This document shows positions 36,048 to 46,502 of a DNA stretch of 64,000 nt, in pieces (positions within the stretch are counted from its first letter, which is position 1; the number at the start of each line of letters is the position of its first letter). The notes under the pieces are model-generated. The model had not been told where the DNA came from, did not search any database, and worked only from the letters and a program-made list of their open reading frames with translations. Source of the DNA: Rhyacophila brunnea (taxonomy: Eukaryota; Arthropoda; Insecta; Trichoptera; Rhyacophilidae); contig JAGYXB010001062.1 of the NCBI GenBank assembly GCA_022495005.1, positions 1 through 64,000 on the forward strand, given 5' to 3'. Made by a program: the position numbers and the translations under genes.

Positions 36048-36123
36048 ATTTCACGTGGTCTAGGGCGTAAGGCGCTGACCTTTCATCCGTTGGCTCCGGG
36101 TTCGATTCCTGGTGAGGTCACCA
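36048..36123 (+). ncRNA. tRNA-Glu-like sequence ending in CCA
   Basis: Acceptor ATTTCAC/GTGAGGT gives seven pairs with two G-U. A box is TGGTCTAGGGCG, the anticodon loop contains CTTTCAT (TTC, glutamate), the T arm CCGGG-TTCGATT-CCTGG is good and the B box is GGTTCGATTCC. The 3' end continues CACCA, so CCA may be encoded, as in tRNA-derived retroposons. The anticodon loop is two bases too long, so this is a SINE head or pseudogene rather than a working tRNA. Confidence 0.6.
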
Positions 36124-36666
36124 TATATTAATGTGATTTTCACAAAGCCTGGCTATTTGTGATTATTTCACTCTTATTTCTATACTACTGTGTATTTACT
36201 ACAAAACAACCATTGGGCCGGGCCTTATGGCCTGTTGTAGTGCTAAAAAGAATAGAATATATTTATCAAGGATATTCGTATTTATTTCCCTTCTATTTAT
36301 TTATTTCTTCTGAAGTACCTATCAACTTAATAGTATTTATCGTTTTTCATAAAATGTCCAAAGGAGGTACTCCAAACATTTTTTTTGTGGTTTTAAGTTG
36401 GTATTTTATATTGTTGTAAGACATTCTAAACTTAATAAACTTTTTTTAATATTCAACGAATAAGACACAAGATTTGAGAATGTAACATTCGACATATTGA
36501 GCATACTACATAGGTAATTTGAAAACATCTAAGTTCATCTAATTGAAAAATTAATTGATACATACCTTAATTTAATATGCTAAAACCGATAGCCATCATT
36601 ATAACGCAATTCGATAAACATTTCACGCAACAACCACTAGTTTAAATCGCCCTATTTTATTAAGAT
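36124..36666. other. AT-rich stretch
   Basis: TTTTAATATTCAACGAAT near 36445 repeats the motif found at the flanks of other tRNA-like cassettes. The 86-codon frame at 36159-36419 is unsupported. Confidence 0.5.
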
Positions 36667-36739
36667 GGCCCGTAGTATTAATTAGAAAAGCACACTAGTA
36701 CGAATCCAGAAGACATAGGTTCAAGTCCCGTCGGGTGTC
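36667..36739 (+). ncRNA. tRNA-like sequence, degenerate, with T8 terminator
   Basis: CCCG near the 5' end pairs with CGGG near the 3' end, and a B box GGTTCAAGTCC is present. TGTTTTTTTTG follows within two bases, then the cassette tail TTTTTTTCCAGCGTGTATAT. The D and anticodon arms do not fold convincingly. Confidence 0.45.
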
Positions 36740-36828
36740 GTGTTTTTTTTGTACAAAATATTTTTTTCCAGCGTGTATATTATAAATGAGATACGACAGC
36801 ACCACATTTAAAATGCCAAAACTCTGTA

Positions 36829-36848
36829 ATCTAACCTAACCTAACCTG
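36829..36848. repeat. Interstitial CCTAA telomere-like tract
   Basis: CTAACCTAACCTAACCT is just over three CCTAA units, the complement of the insect TTAGG repeat. Confidence 0.7.
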
Positions 36849-37230
36849 CAACGTAGATATGTTGAGAAGCTTAATCACTATATGATTTATTATTTCCCGG
36901 GTAAACTACTAAAAATATACTGTGTATCAACCGTATTTAGGAGAAACCCTTTCTCATTTCTCAATAAATAACAAAATATTTATCAGAATCTTCACCGCCT
37001 TACGCTACAAAGAATTCTCCATAAATTTTGCAAGGTGGTTTTGGTGATGGCCAAATTAAAAACAGCATTACCCAAAACAGGTAGGTACCGAGCTGAATGA
37101 TTTCCAACAAGGAATTTATATCAGTTGACACATTCATTAGTTTTAATAAGGTATAACAGTAAGTAACTATTGCTTTCATGGTATAACTCAATAATAATAA
37201 AATTGTTTTACAATTATTTATTAATAAAAT
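36849..37230. other. AT-rich stretch flanking the large inverted repeat
   Basis: The 114-codon minus frame at 37000-37344 runs from here into the inverted-repeat arm and is not a gene. Confidence 0.5.
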
Positions 37231-37284
37231 ATTAAATTCGAATGGATTCAAGCTCTGTACTATTCCATTTAAGTCGTTTCTCGC

Positions 37285-37314
37285 GACCCGGGTTTCGCCT
37301 TTCGGCATCTTCAG
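37285..37314 (-). ncRNA. Hammerhead-ribozyme-like core, copy 1
   Basis: The minus strand gives CTGAAGA, then T, a GCC-GAAA-GGC hairpin, GAAA, the self-complementary CCCGGG and TC. The conserved hammerhead core is CUGANGA..GAAA..UH, so all core letters are in order. Stem I would be only three pairs (CGC/GCG), and the T between the core and stem II is atypical. The palindromic stem III would need dimers. Activity is unproven. Confidence 0.4.
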
Positions 37315-37659
37315 GCGCCGTGTACACTCACCAAAGGTAAACACACACTGACAACGAACTCTCTTTACTCTAGCTTATATAATAAATCAATACAATAAAG
37401 TAGGTAAAAACTCTATTACCTACCTATCATAATATGCTATCGAGGGTATTGTTATTAATAAGATAGGGTTTTTACTAATTATGGTTTTAACTGACACTTC
37501 AACTATTCATAAGTTGTTTATTGTATTTTTTATAACCTTTGACTTGATAGGTGAGTAATGGAGTTTTTATCTACTTTATTGTATTGATTTATTATATAAG
37601 CTAGAGTAAAGAGAGTTCGTTGTCAGTGTGTGTTTACCTTTGGTGAGTATACACGTTTC

Positions 37660-37689
37660 CTGAAGATGCCGAAAGGCGAAAGCCGGGTC
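37660..37689 (+). ncRNA. Hammerhead-ribozyme-like core, copy 2
   Basis: CTGAAGA, T, GCC-GAAA-GGC, GAAA, GCCGGG, TC. Stem III has lost the palindrome (GCCGGG) and stem I pairing is worse than in copy 1, so this copy is probably inactive. Confidence 0.35.
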
Positions 37690-37743
37690 GCGAGAAACGA
37701 CTTAAATGGAATGGTAAAGAGCTTGAATCCATTAGAATTCAAA

Positions 37744-38892
37744 TTCCATCAAGTACCTTCGGTCGAAAGTATTAATACAATAAAATATTAATATAAATTG
37801 AATTGTTAAATAAATAAAACAAGACAAAATTACCGTTATCAATGAAAAAGAAAACCAGATGTTTACATATCCTTTCTCGCTCTCATCATCATCATCTAAA
37901 TCAGCGTCATCTAAATTATCGGATACTATTCTGAAGACGGGTCTGTATCCCAAAATATCGTAGAAATACCAACAAAACTATGTTTCAAAACTAAATAAGC
38001 CTCAATAATAAACGCTGGGTAGGTAATCAATACTGGTATTTAGAAATAATTTATCATCAGTTTTTTTTAATCATGATTTAAACTTATCGAGATTCTGTAC
38101 AGTGCTAACTGTTTGTATAACCAATATTATCATGAACATCTCACGAATGAAGAATGTTTCAAGAAATTCCAAAAGGGATGATTTTGTCACATTTATAGCT
38201 CGACGATAAACATAAACAGTGTGTATCAACATAATATTTCTTATACATATTATTATTATTGACCGAGTTTCTTAAGGGAAGAAACGACCCGAGGCAAGGG
38301 TTGGAATTATGGCTGTCGTATTTTGCAGTGGGACAGGAAGAACACAATAAACAACCCGGCACCAGAATAAGTCTACCAGCCGAGATTAAGAGATGTATTT
38401 AATACTGTCGACCAGGGTTGCCAAAAAAAATATTGCCAAATTAGTTGTTTTCACCAAACTATATAAATTAGCTACAAGTAATTTTCCTTCAAATATTTAT
38501 ACAACTGCATGCTTGCGCTCTGAGATAACTTACCAGAGTATCAAAATTTGTATTACTAGCAAACAAAACCGGCCCTGATCAACATTAAATTATAAAATAA
38601 TGTAAGTTTTGTTTAATTAATACAATGTCTTTCCACAAAAAAATTGACAGTTAATACCATTTTAGTGATTGGTGTTATTAGCCTGAAAAGTATTTTATTC
38701 AATGAACTGTCATTATTTTTTATGTATTGAGGTATATATAAGAAAGATGGATGTTAGGCATAACGAGGAAAGTGTACAAAATATTTCGTATATATATACT
38801 AATTTTCTGAGAATTGGTCAGGCAAATTATTCTACCGCGGTCAAGGTAAAATTTACCAGTAATATTCAAAATATTTATCTCCATAATATATG
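37744..38892. other. Unassigned region
   Basis: 38270-38350 is a unique patch of higher GC. CAGGGTTGCCA at 38412 and GGCCCTG at 38572 resemble hAT ends but lack matching flanks. Confidence 0.45.
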
Positions 38893-39126
38893 CACCCACG
38901 GTGGCCGCGTGGCTTAAGCGTTGGACTATAAGGCCGTGGGTCCCAGGATCGAATCCTGGGTCTTGCAAGTACTCATTGTTTTTCAATTTATGTCTGTCAG
39001 GGTATGGACCTAATAGGTTGAGCATATGGCTGACATCCATTTCTCGTAAAAAACAAAATCTGTTAATACGAACCTCTAATCTGTGGAGGCCCATATGATA
39101 CTATTAGGATCGGACATGGTCGAAAG
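38893..39126 (+). mobile_element. tRNA-headed SINE (family B), full copy
   Basis: The head, CCCACGGTGGCCGCGTGGCT then TAAGCG..GGACTATA, carries an A box and CAGGATCGAATCCTGG is a B box. It resembles a class II (Ser/Leu-type) tRNA. Then follow CATTGTTTTTCAATTTATGT, GACCTAATAGGTTGAGCA, GGCTGACATCCATTTCTCGT, ATCTGTTAATACGAAC, a TGTGGAGGCCCATATGAT hairpin region and TTAGGATCGGACATGGTCGA. This is the reference copy for the family in this window. RNA polymerase III transcription and LINE-mediated insertion are expected. Confidence 0.9.
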
Positions 39127-39169
39127 AAGAATATGTAAACTGTTTCATTTTTATAAATGTCTAAACTTT

Positions 39170-39650
39170 TTCTTCTTCCACTCTGACACGTCCCAACATT
39201 GGGAAATAGGGCAAGCACAAGTTGGCGCCACTTCCCTTGGTCCATCGCCAACTCTTGCGTCTCCCGCCATGTCAGACCTGCAGCACGTAGGTCGCTCTTG
39301 TAGCACCGCTGCAGGGTGAGGGAACCCTTGAGGCTGTGCGGAATACGTGTCCCAGCCACGTAAAGCGTCTCTTCGTGATAACTTCAATCACCGAAGGCTG
39401 TTGTGTCTGCTCACGAACTCGGGTGTTTGTAACGCGGTCGTACCAATGTACCCCTAAGATTCGGCGGAGACATCGATTCTCAAAGCTCAAAAGTCGAGAC
39501 TCTTGAAGCTTAGTAAGATGCCATGTCTCACAGCCATACAGGAGCACAGGTAGCACGCACGCGTTAAACAAACGACATTTGGTCTTTCCAGAATACAGCC
39601 TTGACCTCCATGCGACTCCAAGCCCGCCACACCCATGCGGATTCCAAGCT
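39170..39650 (-). pseudogene. LINE 3' end (family 39K), copy 1
   Basis: Minus frame 39667-39272: KTKCRLFNACVLPVLLYGCE then TWHLTKLQESRLLSFENRCL and RRILGVHWYDRVTNTRVREQ, the post-palm region of a non-LTR reverse transcriptase, then TKRRFTWLGHVFR. Further on the frame shifts, with AGDARVGDGPREVAPTCACP near the C-terminus, then a GGAAGAAG tail. A ~50-bp stretch present in the 63171-63709 copy is missing or altered here. The 5' edge at 39650 (AAGCT on the plus strand) is the same in both copies. Confidence 0.85.
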
Positions 39651-40427
39651 AAGTAAACTACGTACAATAATTAATACCCCAATAAACGTCAGCCAAGTAG
39701 TCACTTTATTTTATACATACGTGCTTACAACTGTATTTACATTCAACCTGTTTCTCTCACGGGCTTGTAATTTATCTTCACGTCTTGGAAGATTAGTACA
39801 TATTATTATCATTTTTTTTAATAAGATTTATTTTCATATTTTAAGATTTATTTTGCACCCTTGATTTTATAGTAGCAACACGCTTAGCTATGGGGAAGCG
39901 GGGGTTAGATGATAGCGAAAATGTACGGCGAAATGCAAAATGCAACCTGAAACACGAGATTGGCGTACAACGCAGAAGCAATTAATTTCGGTAATGGAAC
40001 GAAAAGGATAATGCGCATTGCTTTGTTCGCCATTTTTCATGAAAAAAAAATCACTGCCCTTATTATATTATATGCAACTATAATCATACCATAATACTTA
40101 ATACAATGTTATTATTTAGAGAAGGATTAGAGAATAAAGGTTGAATACATTGTAAAAACATAATTATGATATTTATTTCTCCACTGTTGATCCATTCAAT
40201 AATTCACCTGTTTCAGTTAAACCAAAATTCTCAAAATTTTCGTATACTTGACACTAATTAAATTTCAAATGTACCTAGGTATATCTTTTCTCTTTCATTA
40301 TTATTCTCTTTTCTCTTATTTTTTAGATTACTCATATGTTAAAATATCAGTAATTCTTAACACACAAATATATTTTATATTAACTATTTTTTTATTCAAC
40401 GAATTCATAAGATTTAAATTAAAATTA
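39651..40427. other. Unassigned AT-rich stretch
   Basis: TTTTTTTATTCAACGAATTC near 40389 precedes the next tRNA-like cassette. Confidence 0.5.
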
Positions 40428-40757
40428 AAAATTATTAGCAAGTTCAAGTAAGTTACAACAAAAAATCTTGGAGTGATCCGTGACGTCATTTAGTAATTAA
40501 AACAATACCTACTTTGATTTAAAATACAAAATTCTATCGCCAATAGTAGCCCAATTTTAAAGCGCTTCAGAGAGTAATAAGAGCCATTAGTTAAATTTGT
40601 CGTGATTAAGTATGGCGCATTTAGCATAGTGGTCTATGTACATGGGCGCGAAACCCGAGAGATGCAGGTTCAATTCCTGCGGGGTGTCTTAATTTTTTCA
40701 AAAAGATTTTTTCTATTGGTTATAATATATTTTCTCAGAAGTGTTTTCAATAAAAAT
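40428..40757 (+). repeat. tRNA-like cassette, family A, copy 3
   Basis: Order along the plus strand: ATTATTAGCAAGTTCAAGTA, GTGATCCGTGACGTCA, AATACCTACTTTGATTTAAA, CGCCAATAGTAGC, CGCTTCAGAGAGTAATAAGA, the tRNA-like core, TTTTTTCAAAAAGATTTTTT, CTATTGGTTATAATATAT, GTGTTTTCAA. The tRNA-related part is near the 3' end, which is the opposite of ordinary SINEs. Confidence 0.85.
40614..40688 (+). ncRNA. tRNA-like sequence in family A cassette
   Basis: 75 nt. TTTAGCATAGTGGTCTATGT for the D arm, ATGGGCGCGAAACCCGA for the anticodon arm, T arm GCAGG-TTCAATT-CCTGC perfect, acceptor decayed (GGCGCAT/GGGTGTC). A T6 run follows seven bases after the acceptor. Confidence 0.55.
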
Positions 40758-41386
40758 GTTTCTTATAATTATGTTAATTATTCAATATTCATTTTTTTTT
40801 CTTATGTAATTTTGTTCTATTTCATGTTCTCATTACTTTCTATCTTGTTAGGCATATAATGTATGTATGGAAACTTTGCTGGTTGCAAATTCTTTTCTGT
40901 GCTCTATTTTTATACCTAATTATAATTAATGTTTATTTTTCTTAATAAACTAAAATAAAATAGAATTGTGGGATATTACTTTCTATATTCAGCAATAGTT
41001 AGCAATGTTATGACTTGGAGACTATAATTATCTCTAATCCATAATCCAGAAAAGACAAACATCCGAATGACCATTTTTCGGAGAATCAAGTTCCCGAAAA
41101 CCAAAATATCAAAGTTTGCCCTTAATTTTTGATGATTTTGATCCCAAAATCCATATTTTATCACTTAAGTCTTATATCATGTGAATTGAAGCTTTTAAGA
41201 TGTGTCTCTATATACGCATCGCTACCTAAAAGTAACAGTGGGATATGTCAAAAATACTAGTTCTTAGATATTGAACTATAATATTTGTGTCATACAAATG
41301 AAATGGTTAATTACATGTTTATTTTATTTTTTCTAGAATTTATAATAGACGATGATGATGGTAGGATTTTTTGTATACCATTATTT
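40758..41386. other. Unassigned AT-rich stretch
   Basis: No family recognised. (GAT)n at about 41350-41361. Confidence 0.5.
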
Positions 41387-41555
41387 ACCCAGGCTTGAAT
41401 CTCGGTTTTGATAAAATTTACATGTTGTTTTTCAATTTATGTATAGATCCAGAGCACGGAGCTACTAGGTTGAGCATGTGTGTAACATCCATTTCACATA
41501 AAAACCAAAATCTATTAATACAATCTCTACTTTACGGAGGCCCAGTATATAAGGA
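41387..41555 (+). mobile_element. tRNA-headed SINE (family B), old copy
   Basis: TTTTTCAATTTATGTATAGA, TACTAGGTTGAGCATG, AACATCCATTTCACATAAAA, ATCTATTAATACAATCTC and GGAGGCCCA align with the full copy but with many substitutions. Most of the head is gone. Confidence 0.75.
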
Positions 41556-42557
41556 TGTAAATACTATATTATATTATATAAATGTATTTTAATTTATATA
41601 ATTATCAACGTCACATATAAATAGATTTATTATTCAAACACGGTTACCAATAAATCACACTTATAATACATTAAAACTAGAGTGACAATACGTATGATAT
41701 TATTGATATTATCAATGAATAAAGAAAAATGAAAACCACAGTTTGTTTATCTATATTTGTTTACTATCTATTGTTGTTAATTACATGTATTCTGTAGTAT
41801 AAATAAGTACCCGAAATTGTGTATTATACAACATAGTGTATTACTAAACCTATGGTGTCTCACAGGATGTATAGCTAATAAAAATCTCAGTGCAGTAATA
41901 CACGTAGGTATACTTGTATGTGTTGTTTATGGTACCGTAGTTTAACCGTAGCAGCGTAGCCTCGTAGCACCTCAATCTTGAATCACCGTAGAAGCGTAGA
42001 CGGCGCAAACAATACTGTATCTGTCTGGCAACAGATAAAAGAATTACTTACGTCTTTGGTTGGAGAGGAATGCAATCGGATTGGTTGCTGTGACCAAAGG
42101 TATTGTTTGAAATCCAAGCGAAAGACGGGTGGAATCTTTCTTTCTTTTGGAGTCGTATACTTTGTGGACGTGATCATGTCACATCAGTGTTGACTCCTTT
42201 TCAACATAATATGTTATTGCAGAATGAATGATTTGCGCTGAATGGTTTATGGTACATATATAATAGTTCGCAATCGATTATTGTTATTTAAATACTTAGC
42301 AAGTATGTTTACTACTTGTTTTGTACTTGTAAGTACACGTACTTTTATGGTACAATAATAAATACATCTACAGTTGAAAAATTTACTGGTGTTCATAATA
42401 AAGTTAATTACGCAAAAGTATTTTTTATCAAAAGTATTATCGATTTGAGCTGTATTCATTAAAATTTATACTCACTAGTAGAAGCAGCTGATCACTACCA
42501 GCTGTCCTGCTAGAATTAATCCAACTTGACGTCTTAATCACATAGTGGTAGATTTTA
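41556..42557. other. Unassigned region
   Basis: 41930-42200 is less AT-rich, with frames on both strands of 64-71 codons. No homology recognised. Confidence 0.45.
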
Positions 42558-42790
42558 ATCATCATAATCATCAGCCAGGGTCAATCCACTGCTGGATTAA
42601 GGCTTACATTAGCTCTCTCCACTCATCTCGATCTCTAGTTCATTGCTGCCATGTATATTATATATTATGAGTTTGTCTATCCAGTGGGTTTTCAGGGCGT
42701 TCCTGTGGGTGTTTTTTAGTGCCTCTTATGTACTGTGTGACGTTATTTGTCCAACGTTTTTTCAGGTTGATTTTAATATTTATATGCAAT
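42558..42790 (-). pseudogene. LINE C-terminal end, decayed
   Basis: On the minus strand TRDRDEWRELM then ALIQQWIDPG is readable. This is the conserved end (DRDEWR.LEEAYIQQW) of a common arthropod LINE class, followed by the expected (GAT)n-like tail at 42558-42572. The remainder to about 42790 is too decayed to read. Confidence 0.65.
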
Positions 42791-43298
42791 AAATTAACTT
42801 AATAATAAGAATTCGGGTGATGTACTCGTATTACTTTCAGCGGTGGGTATTTAGGCTGTTAGCTTTGGGATAGACTTTCTGTCTAATATTATTATTTTGA
42901 CATACAATTTACGATGATTTGTAATTTTTGTGATGTTATTTTTCATCCGTTTTTCTTGTAGTAAAACTAATACGTTTTATTTTTGAATGACGCATTCAAT
43001 TCTATATTTGTCAAACGACTAACAAATATTTTTTGTAAAAGGTCTTTTAAAATTTCAGCATTTTTCATCCCAGTTTAGGTTCATTAATTATTTCGCGTGA
43101 CAGTCAAATTTTCGCACGTGGCATGTATTCCATAGGTTCACCACGACTGCACTAGAGCATGCAAACTGTTATTACTTCAATCAAGCATAAAATGACGAGA
43201 ACTAACAGACCGTCACTCTTGCTGTATGATGCTGCAAATTTATAAAATGCACAGTAATTGTCCTTTTGTCATTGAGTTCTATAGACTCTCAAGTAGTA
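42791..43298. other. Unassigned stretch with a possible hAT end
   Basis: CCATAGGTTCACCACGACTG at 43131-43150 resembles the right terminus of the hAT MITE at 12956-13349. No left end found. Confidence 0.45.
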
Positions 43299-44590
43299 CG
43301 AGGGTGGGTCAATAATTCCTTAGAAAAAAGCATTAAAACAGTTTTTATTTTTGTATTTTTTTTTATTTCAACATAATCTCCTTGGAGCTCAATACACTTG
43401 GTTAGACGTTTCTCAATTTTTTTTAAACCGTCAGAAAAATAAGTTTTCGGAAGGTCCTCAAAATAAGCATTTGTCCGATCGATGACTCTTCATTTGAAAA
43501 AAAACGTTGTCCACTTAGCCATTTTTTAAGTTTGGGAAAAGGAAAAAGTCACTGGGGGCTAAATCTGGCGAATACGGTAGGTGGTCGACCAATTCGAACT
43601 TCAATTCTTCAATTTTAGCCATTGATCGTAAACATGTGTGAACACGGGCATTGTCTTGATGAAAGAGGATTTTTTTCCTGTTTAAATGAGGCCGTTTTTC
43701 TTCAATTTTGTTTTTAGCTGGTCCAATAAAGATGCATAATAATCCCCTGTTATTTTTTTTCCTTTTTCCAAATAGTCAACAAAAATAATTTCACGTGCAT
43801 CCCAAAATACAGTAGCCATAACCTTACCAGCTGATTTTACGGTTTTTGCCTTCTTTGGACATGGTTTGCCTTCGCAATCCACTGCTTTGACTGTTCTTTC
43901 GTCTCGGGAGTATAGTGGCGTATCCATGTTTCATCTACAGTCACAAAGCGACAAAAATTTTCATCCGGATTGCGTTGCGTGAGCGACAACAGGGCTTTAG
44001 AGGCCACCACCTTATTGCGTTTATTGTCGACTGTGAGCAAACGCGGCACCCATCTTGCAGAAATTTTTTCATGCCCAATTTGTCATGTAAAATAGAAATG
44101 ACGCTACCTTTTGAGATCCCTGTAACCTCAATTATCTCACTCAACTTTAATCTTCGGTCACTTCACCATATCGTGAATTTTATTGATCATTTCTGGTGTA
44201 GTCACCTCTACAGGACGTCCTGAGCGTGGTTCATCCTTTGTTGATGTACGACCACGTTTAAATTCATTTAACCAGTTATAAATAGTGGCAAGTGAAGGAG
44301 CAGATATGCCGTGAACTAAATCCAACTCATTTTTATTTCCTTTGCTGTTAATCCTTTTATATTAAAATGTTTAATAACAGCTCTAAGCTCAATTTTCTCC
44401 ATTTTCCATTTTTCTATTTTCCACAAGCAAATTTTTTTTTAAATGTACGAGAAACACACAACAACCCGACCAATCTGATTGAAACTTCGCAGCATACTGA
44501 ATCGGCAGTGCCGCTGCATGAAAACAAACCGCTTACAGTACTAGTCGCGCCACCTGTCGGCTTTTCTAAGGACTTATTGACCCACCCTCG
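43299..44590 (-). mobile_element. mariner transposon, terminally complete
   Basis: The inverted termini CGAGGGTGGGTCAATAA (43299-43315) and TTATTGACCCACCCTCG (44574-44590) are perfect over 17 bp, continuing imperfectly with CCTTAGAAAA. TA flanks both ends (43297-43298 and 44591-44592). The 1292-bp length is normal for mariner. The transposase lies on the minus strand and is frameshifted (separate entry), so the copy could move only if a related transposase acts in trans. Confidence 0.95.
43360..44402 (-). pseudogene. mariner transposase, frameshifted
   Basis: Starts MEKIELRAVIKHFNIKGLTA at 44402, then the helix-turn-helix region (GRTSTKDEPRSGRPVEVTTP, EVTGISKGSVISILHDKLG), the linker WVPRLL, the first catalytic Asp in FVTVDETW (codon 43933-43935), KVMATVFWDAREIIFVDYL, the second Asp in LFHQDNA (43653-43655) and the third in SPDLAPSDFFLF (43548-43550). 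The last two are separated by 34 residues, the DD34D signature. Frame changes near 44329, 44160, 44066, 43865, 43720 and 43475 break it. All three catalytic residues survive, so decay is by small indels. It ends near LTKCIELQGDYVE. Expected role when intact: nuclear cut-and-paste transposase. Confidence 0.92.
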
Positions 44591-44746
44591 TACATACATA
44601 CATATTATTATATATCACCCATTATACGTAGTTATATCTATGGATAAATAACTTAAAAGTGCAGTGATATAGTATTTATAATAAAAACATCTAGCAATGT
44701 TTTAATTTATGTTGATACATATTTAATACGATTAAAAAGAATAATA

Positions 44747-45200
44747 AATATTTTACGACGTTTTTCTTAGGTCGTATTCTTATTTGCCCGGTAGTTGTTT
44801 GTCCGGTACAAATCTTGCAATCGATTTTTAACTAACTTCCCGACTAACTAGACATTTGAAACTTTTATAATATATCAGAACACGATGCCAAATGCATTTT
44901 TTAAATACTTTTAGCCATCTTTAAGTAGAATTCAATTCATTTTTAGTTAATTCTGTTGTGTATGAAAAGTTATTTCGATACCATTATTGGTTGCTAAGCG
45001 GATGGTCCTAGCAACTAAATTATTAAATAATATAAACGTGCGTTACTATGGAAATCAATATGAAATGACATTTCATTATTCAGTATTTTTATCAAGTACA
45101 ATTTTTTTGATCGTTTAAGCTAGTCAAGTCAAGTTTATATGATTCAATAGAAAATTTTAAAACGTTGTATATAAAAAGTTCTTTTTATCTTGTAATTATT
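44747..45200 (+). repeat. Family C dispersed element, copy 5
   Basis: Full length, from ATTTTACGACGTTTTTCTTA to the terminal hairpin and CTTGTAATTATT. It sits 20 bp from copy 6 in opposite orientation. Confidence 0.85.
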
Positions 45201-45220
45201 ACAATTAAACATTTATAATA

Positions 45221-45523
45221 TCATGTCGTATTGATTTTCATAGTAACGCACGTTTATATTAATAATTTAGTTGCTAGGGCCCCAGACCCCTAGCAACCAA
45301 TAATGGTGTTGAAATAACTTTTCATAAAAAAACAGAATTAACTGAAAATGAATTCAATTCTACTTAAAGATGGCTAAAAGTATTAAAAAAATGCATTGGC
45401 ATCGTATTCTGATATATTCTAAAAGTTTAAAATTTCTAGATAGTCGGAAAGTTAGTTAAAAATCGATTGTAAGATTTGTACCGGACAAATAAGAATACGA
45501 GCTAAGAAAAACGTTGTAAAAAA
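45221..45523 (-). repeat. Family C dispersed element, copy 6
   Basis: Reverse orientation. The terminal hairpin and about 100 bp next to it are missing, so the homology starts at CATGTCGTATTGATTTTCAT and ends AAGAAAAACGTTGTAAAAAA. Confidence 0.85.
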
Positions 45524-46500
45524 TATCGATTTAATCAATTTAAATTACGGGTATAGGATGAAATTATTTTTATTTATATCGGATTTAGCTTCAATTGATC
45601 GCAATGATATTCAATGATATTATATTAATTGACGACTGATTTCTTCAAGCTATAACGAAATGTAAATTGTTCTTCCCTTATCGTTACAATGACCATTCGT
45701 CTTTTATTTTGGGGCAGTGCAATAAATTAAGATTGATTTTTTGTTCATATCCCCCGTCCACATTTTTCTTTTTTTTGAATTCCGTAATTTATTTTTTGAA
45801 AAAAATATTGGGCATAGATTTATAATGAGACAAGCCTCTTACGCCTGCTTGGCACTTCGAAATGCTTTCGATTGCTAGCTCAGAAAAGCTATACAAGAAA
45901 CTCCACGAATAGATTCCAATTAGAAAATTTTCAATTGGCAACATAGAGCATCTAAAAAAGATCTGAAATCTGATTCCAAAGACAATATTTATAATTGGCT
46001 GTTCGAAATATATGTTTTTAGAATGCCGTCAAAAAATTCGTTCATACTAATGCTGACGTTCACTGTGAAAAGAAAAATTTTGACAACTAGGGACAGGGTG
46101 AGTTAGTTAAAATATTTCCGCTTTTACCGTATCACAAAATAATAAATGCATTAGCAATATTATCTGAGCTGTCACTTGCAGCCCGCATTAGATTATTTTT
46201 TGTAAAACACTGACAGTGATAATACGAAATCTTTATAATATTATAACTTGATAAAACCAGAACGGGTTCTCTCCCGACCCCGGCTTGCAGTCTGTCGGGA
46301 CCGGGGACCGCAATGATTGATGATAATATAGTAAGCCAGTTTACAGTATGTACGCGATGAAGTGAAGCGGAAAACTAAAACGATATCTAACTGCTATGGC
46401 CAAGTTTACAACAAGGTACAATTTTCAAACAAAGTTTCCAAAGGATCGCCTACCATAAAACTTTTGTAAAATAGAGATTTGTAATACTATCATAACATTT
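45524..46500. other. Unassigned region
   Basis: 46255-46310 contains GGTTCTCTCCCGACCCCGGC, the only GC-rich piece. Nothing recognised. Confidence 0.45.
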
Positions 46501-46502
46501 TA

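Larger units (their letters stand above)
37231..37743. repeat. Large inverted repeat with hammerhead-like motifs
   Basis: Arms 37231-37429 and 37545-37743 are about 200 bp each, with a 115-bp loop. Shared blocks include TGGATTCAAGCTCT, CCATTTAAGTCGTTTCTCGC, ACCTTTGGTGAGT, TTCGTTGTCAGTGTGTGTTT and TAATAAATCAATACAATAAA. Each arm holds a CTGAAGATGCC-GAAA-GGCGAAA motif. A single diverged copy of the outer part, including the motif, lies near 53195-53330. Two inverted copies of a terminal repeat, as Penelope-like elements can leave, is one possible origin. Confidence 0.8.

Noticed and set aside
37000..37344. 114-codon minus-strand open frame
   Set aside because: Its N-terminal part is a translation of the inverted-repeat arm carrying the hammerhead-like motif. 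The remainder is AT-rich.
38412..38578. hAT MITE bounded by CAGGGTTGCCA and GGCCCTG
   Set aside because: The internal part of the termini does not match and flanks are not duplicated.
38720..39094. 124-codon minus-strand open frame
   Set aside because: It is a translation of the opposite strand of the family B SINE.
13445..40688. Calling the family A tRNA-like units as functional tRNA genes
   Set aside because: The anticodon loop CGCGATA lacks U33, acceptor stems decay between copies, and they belong to a dispersed repeat.
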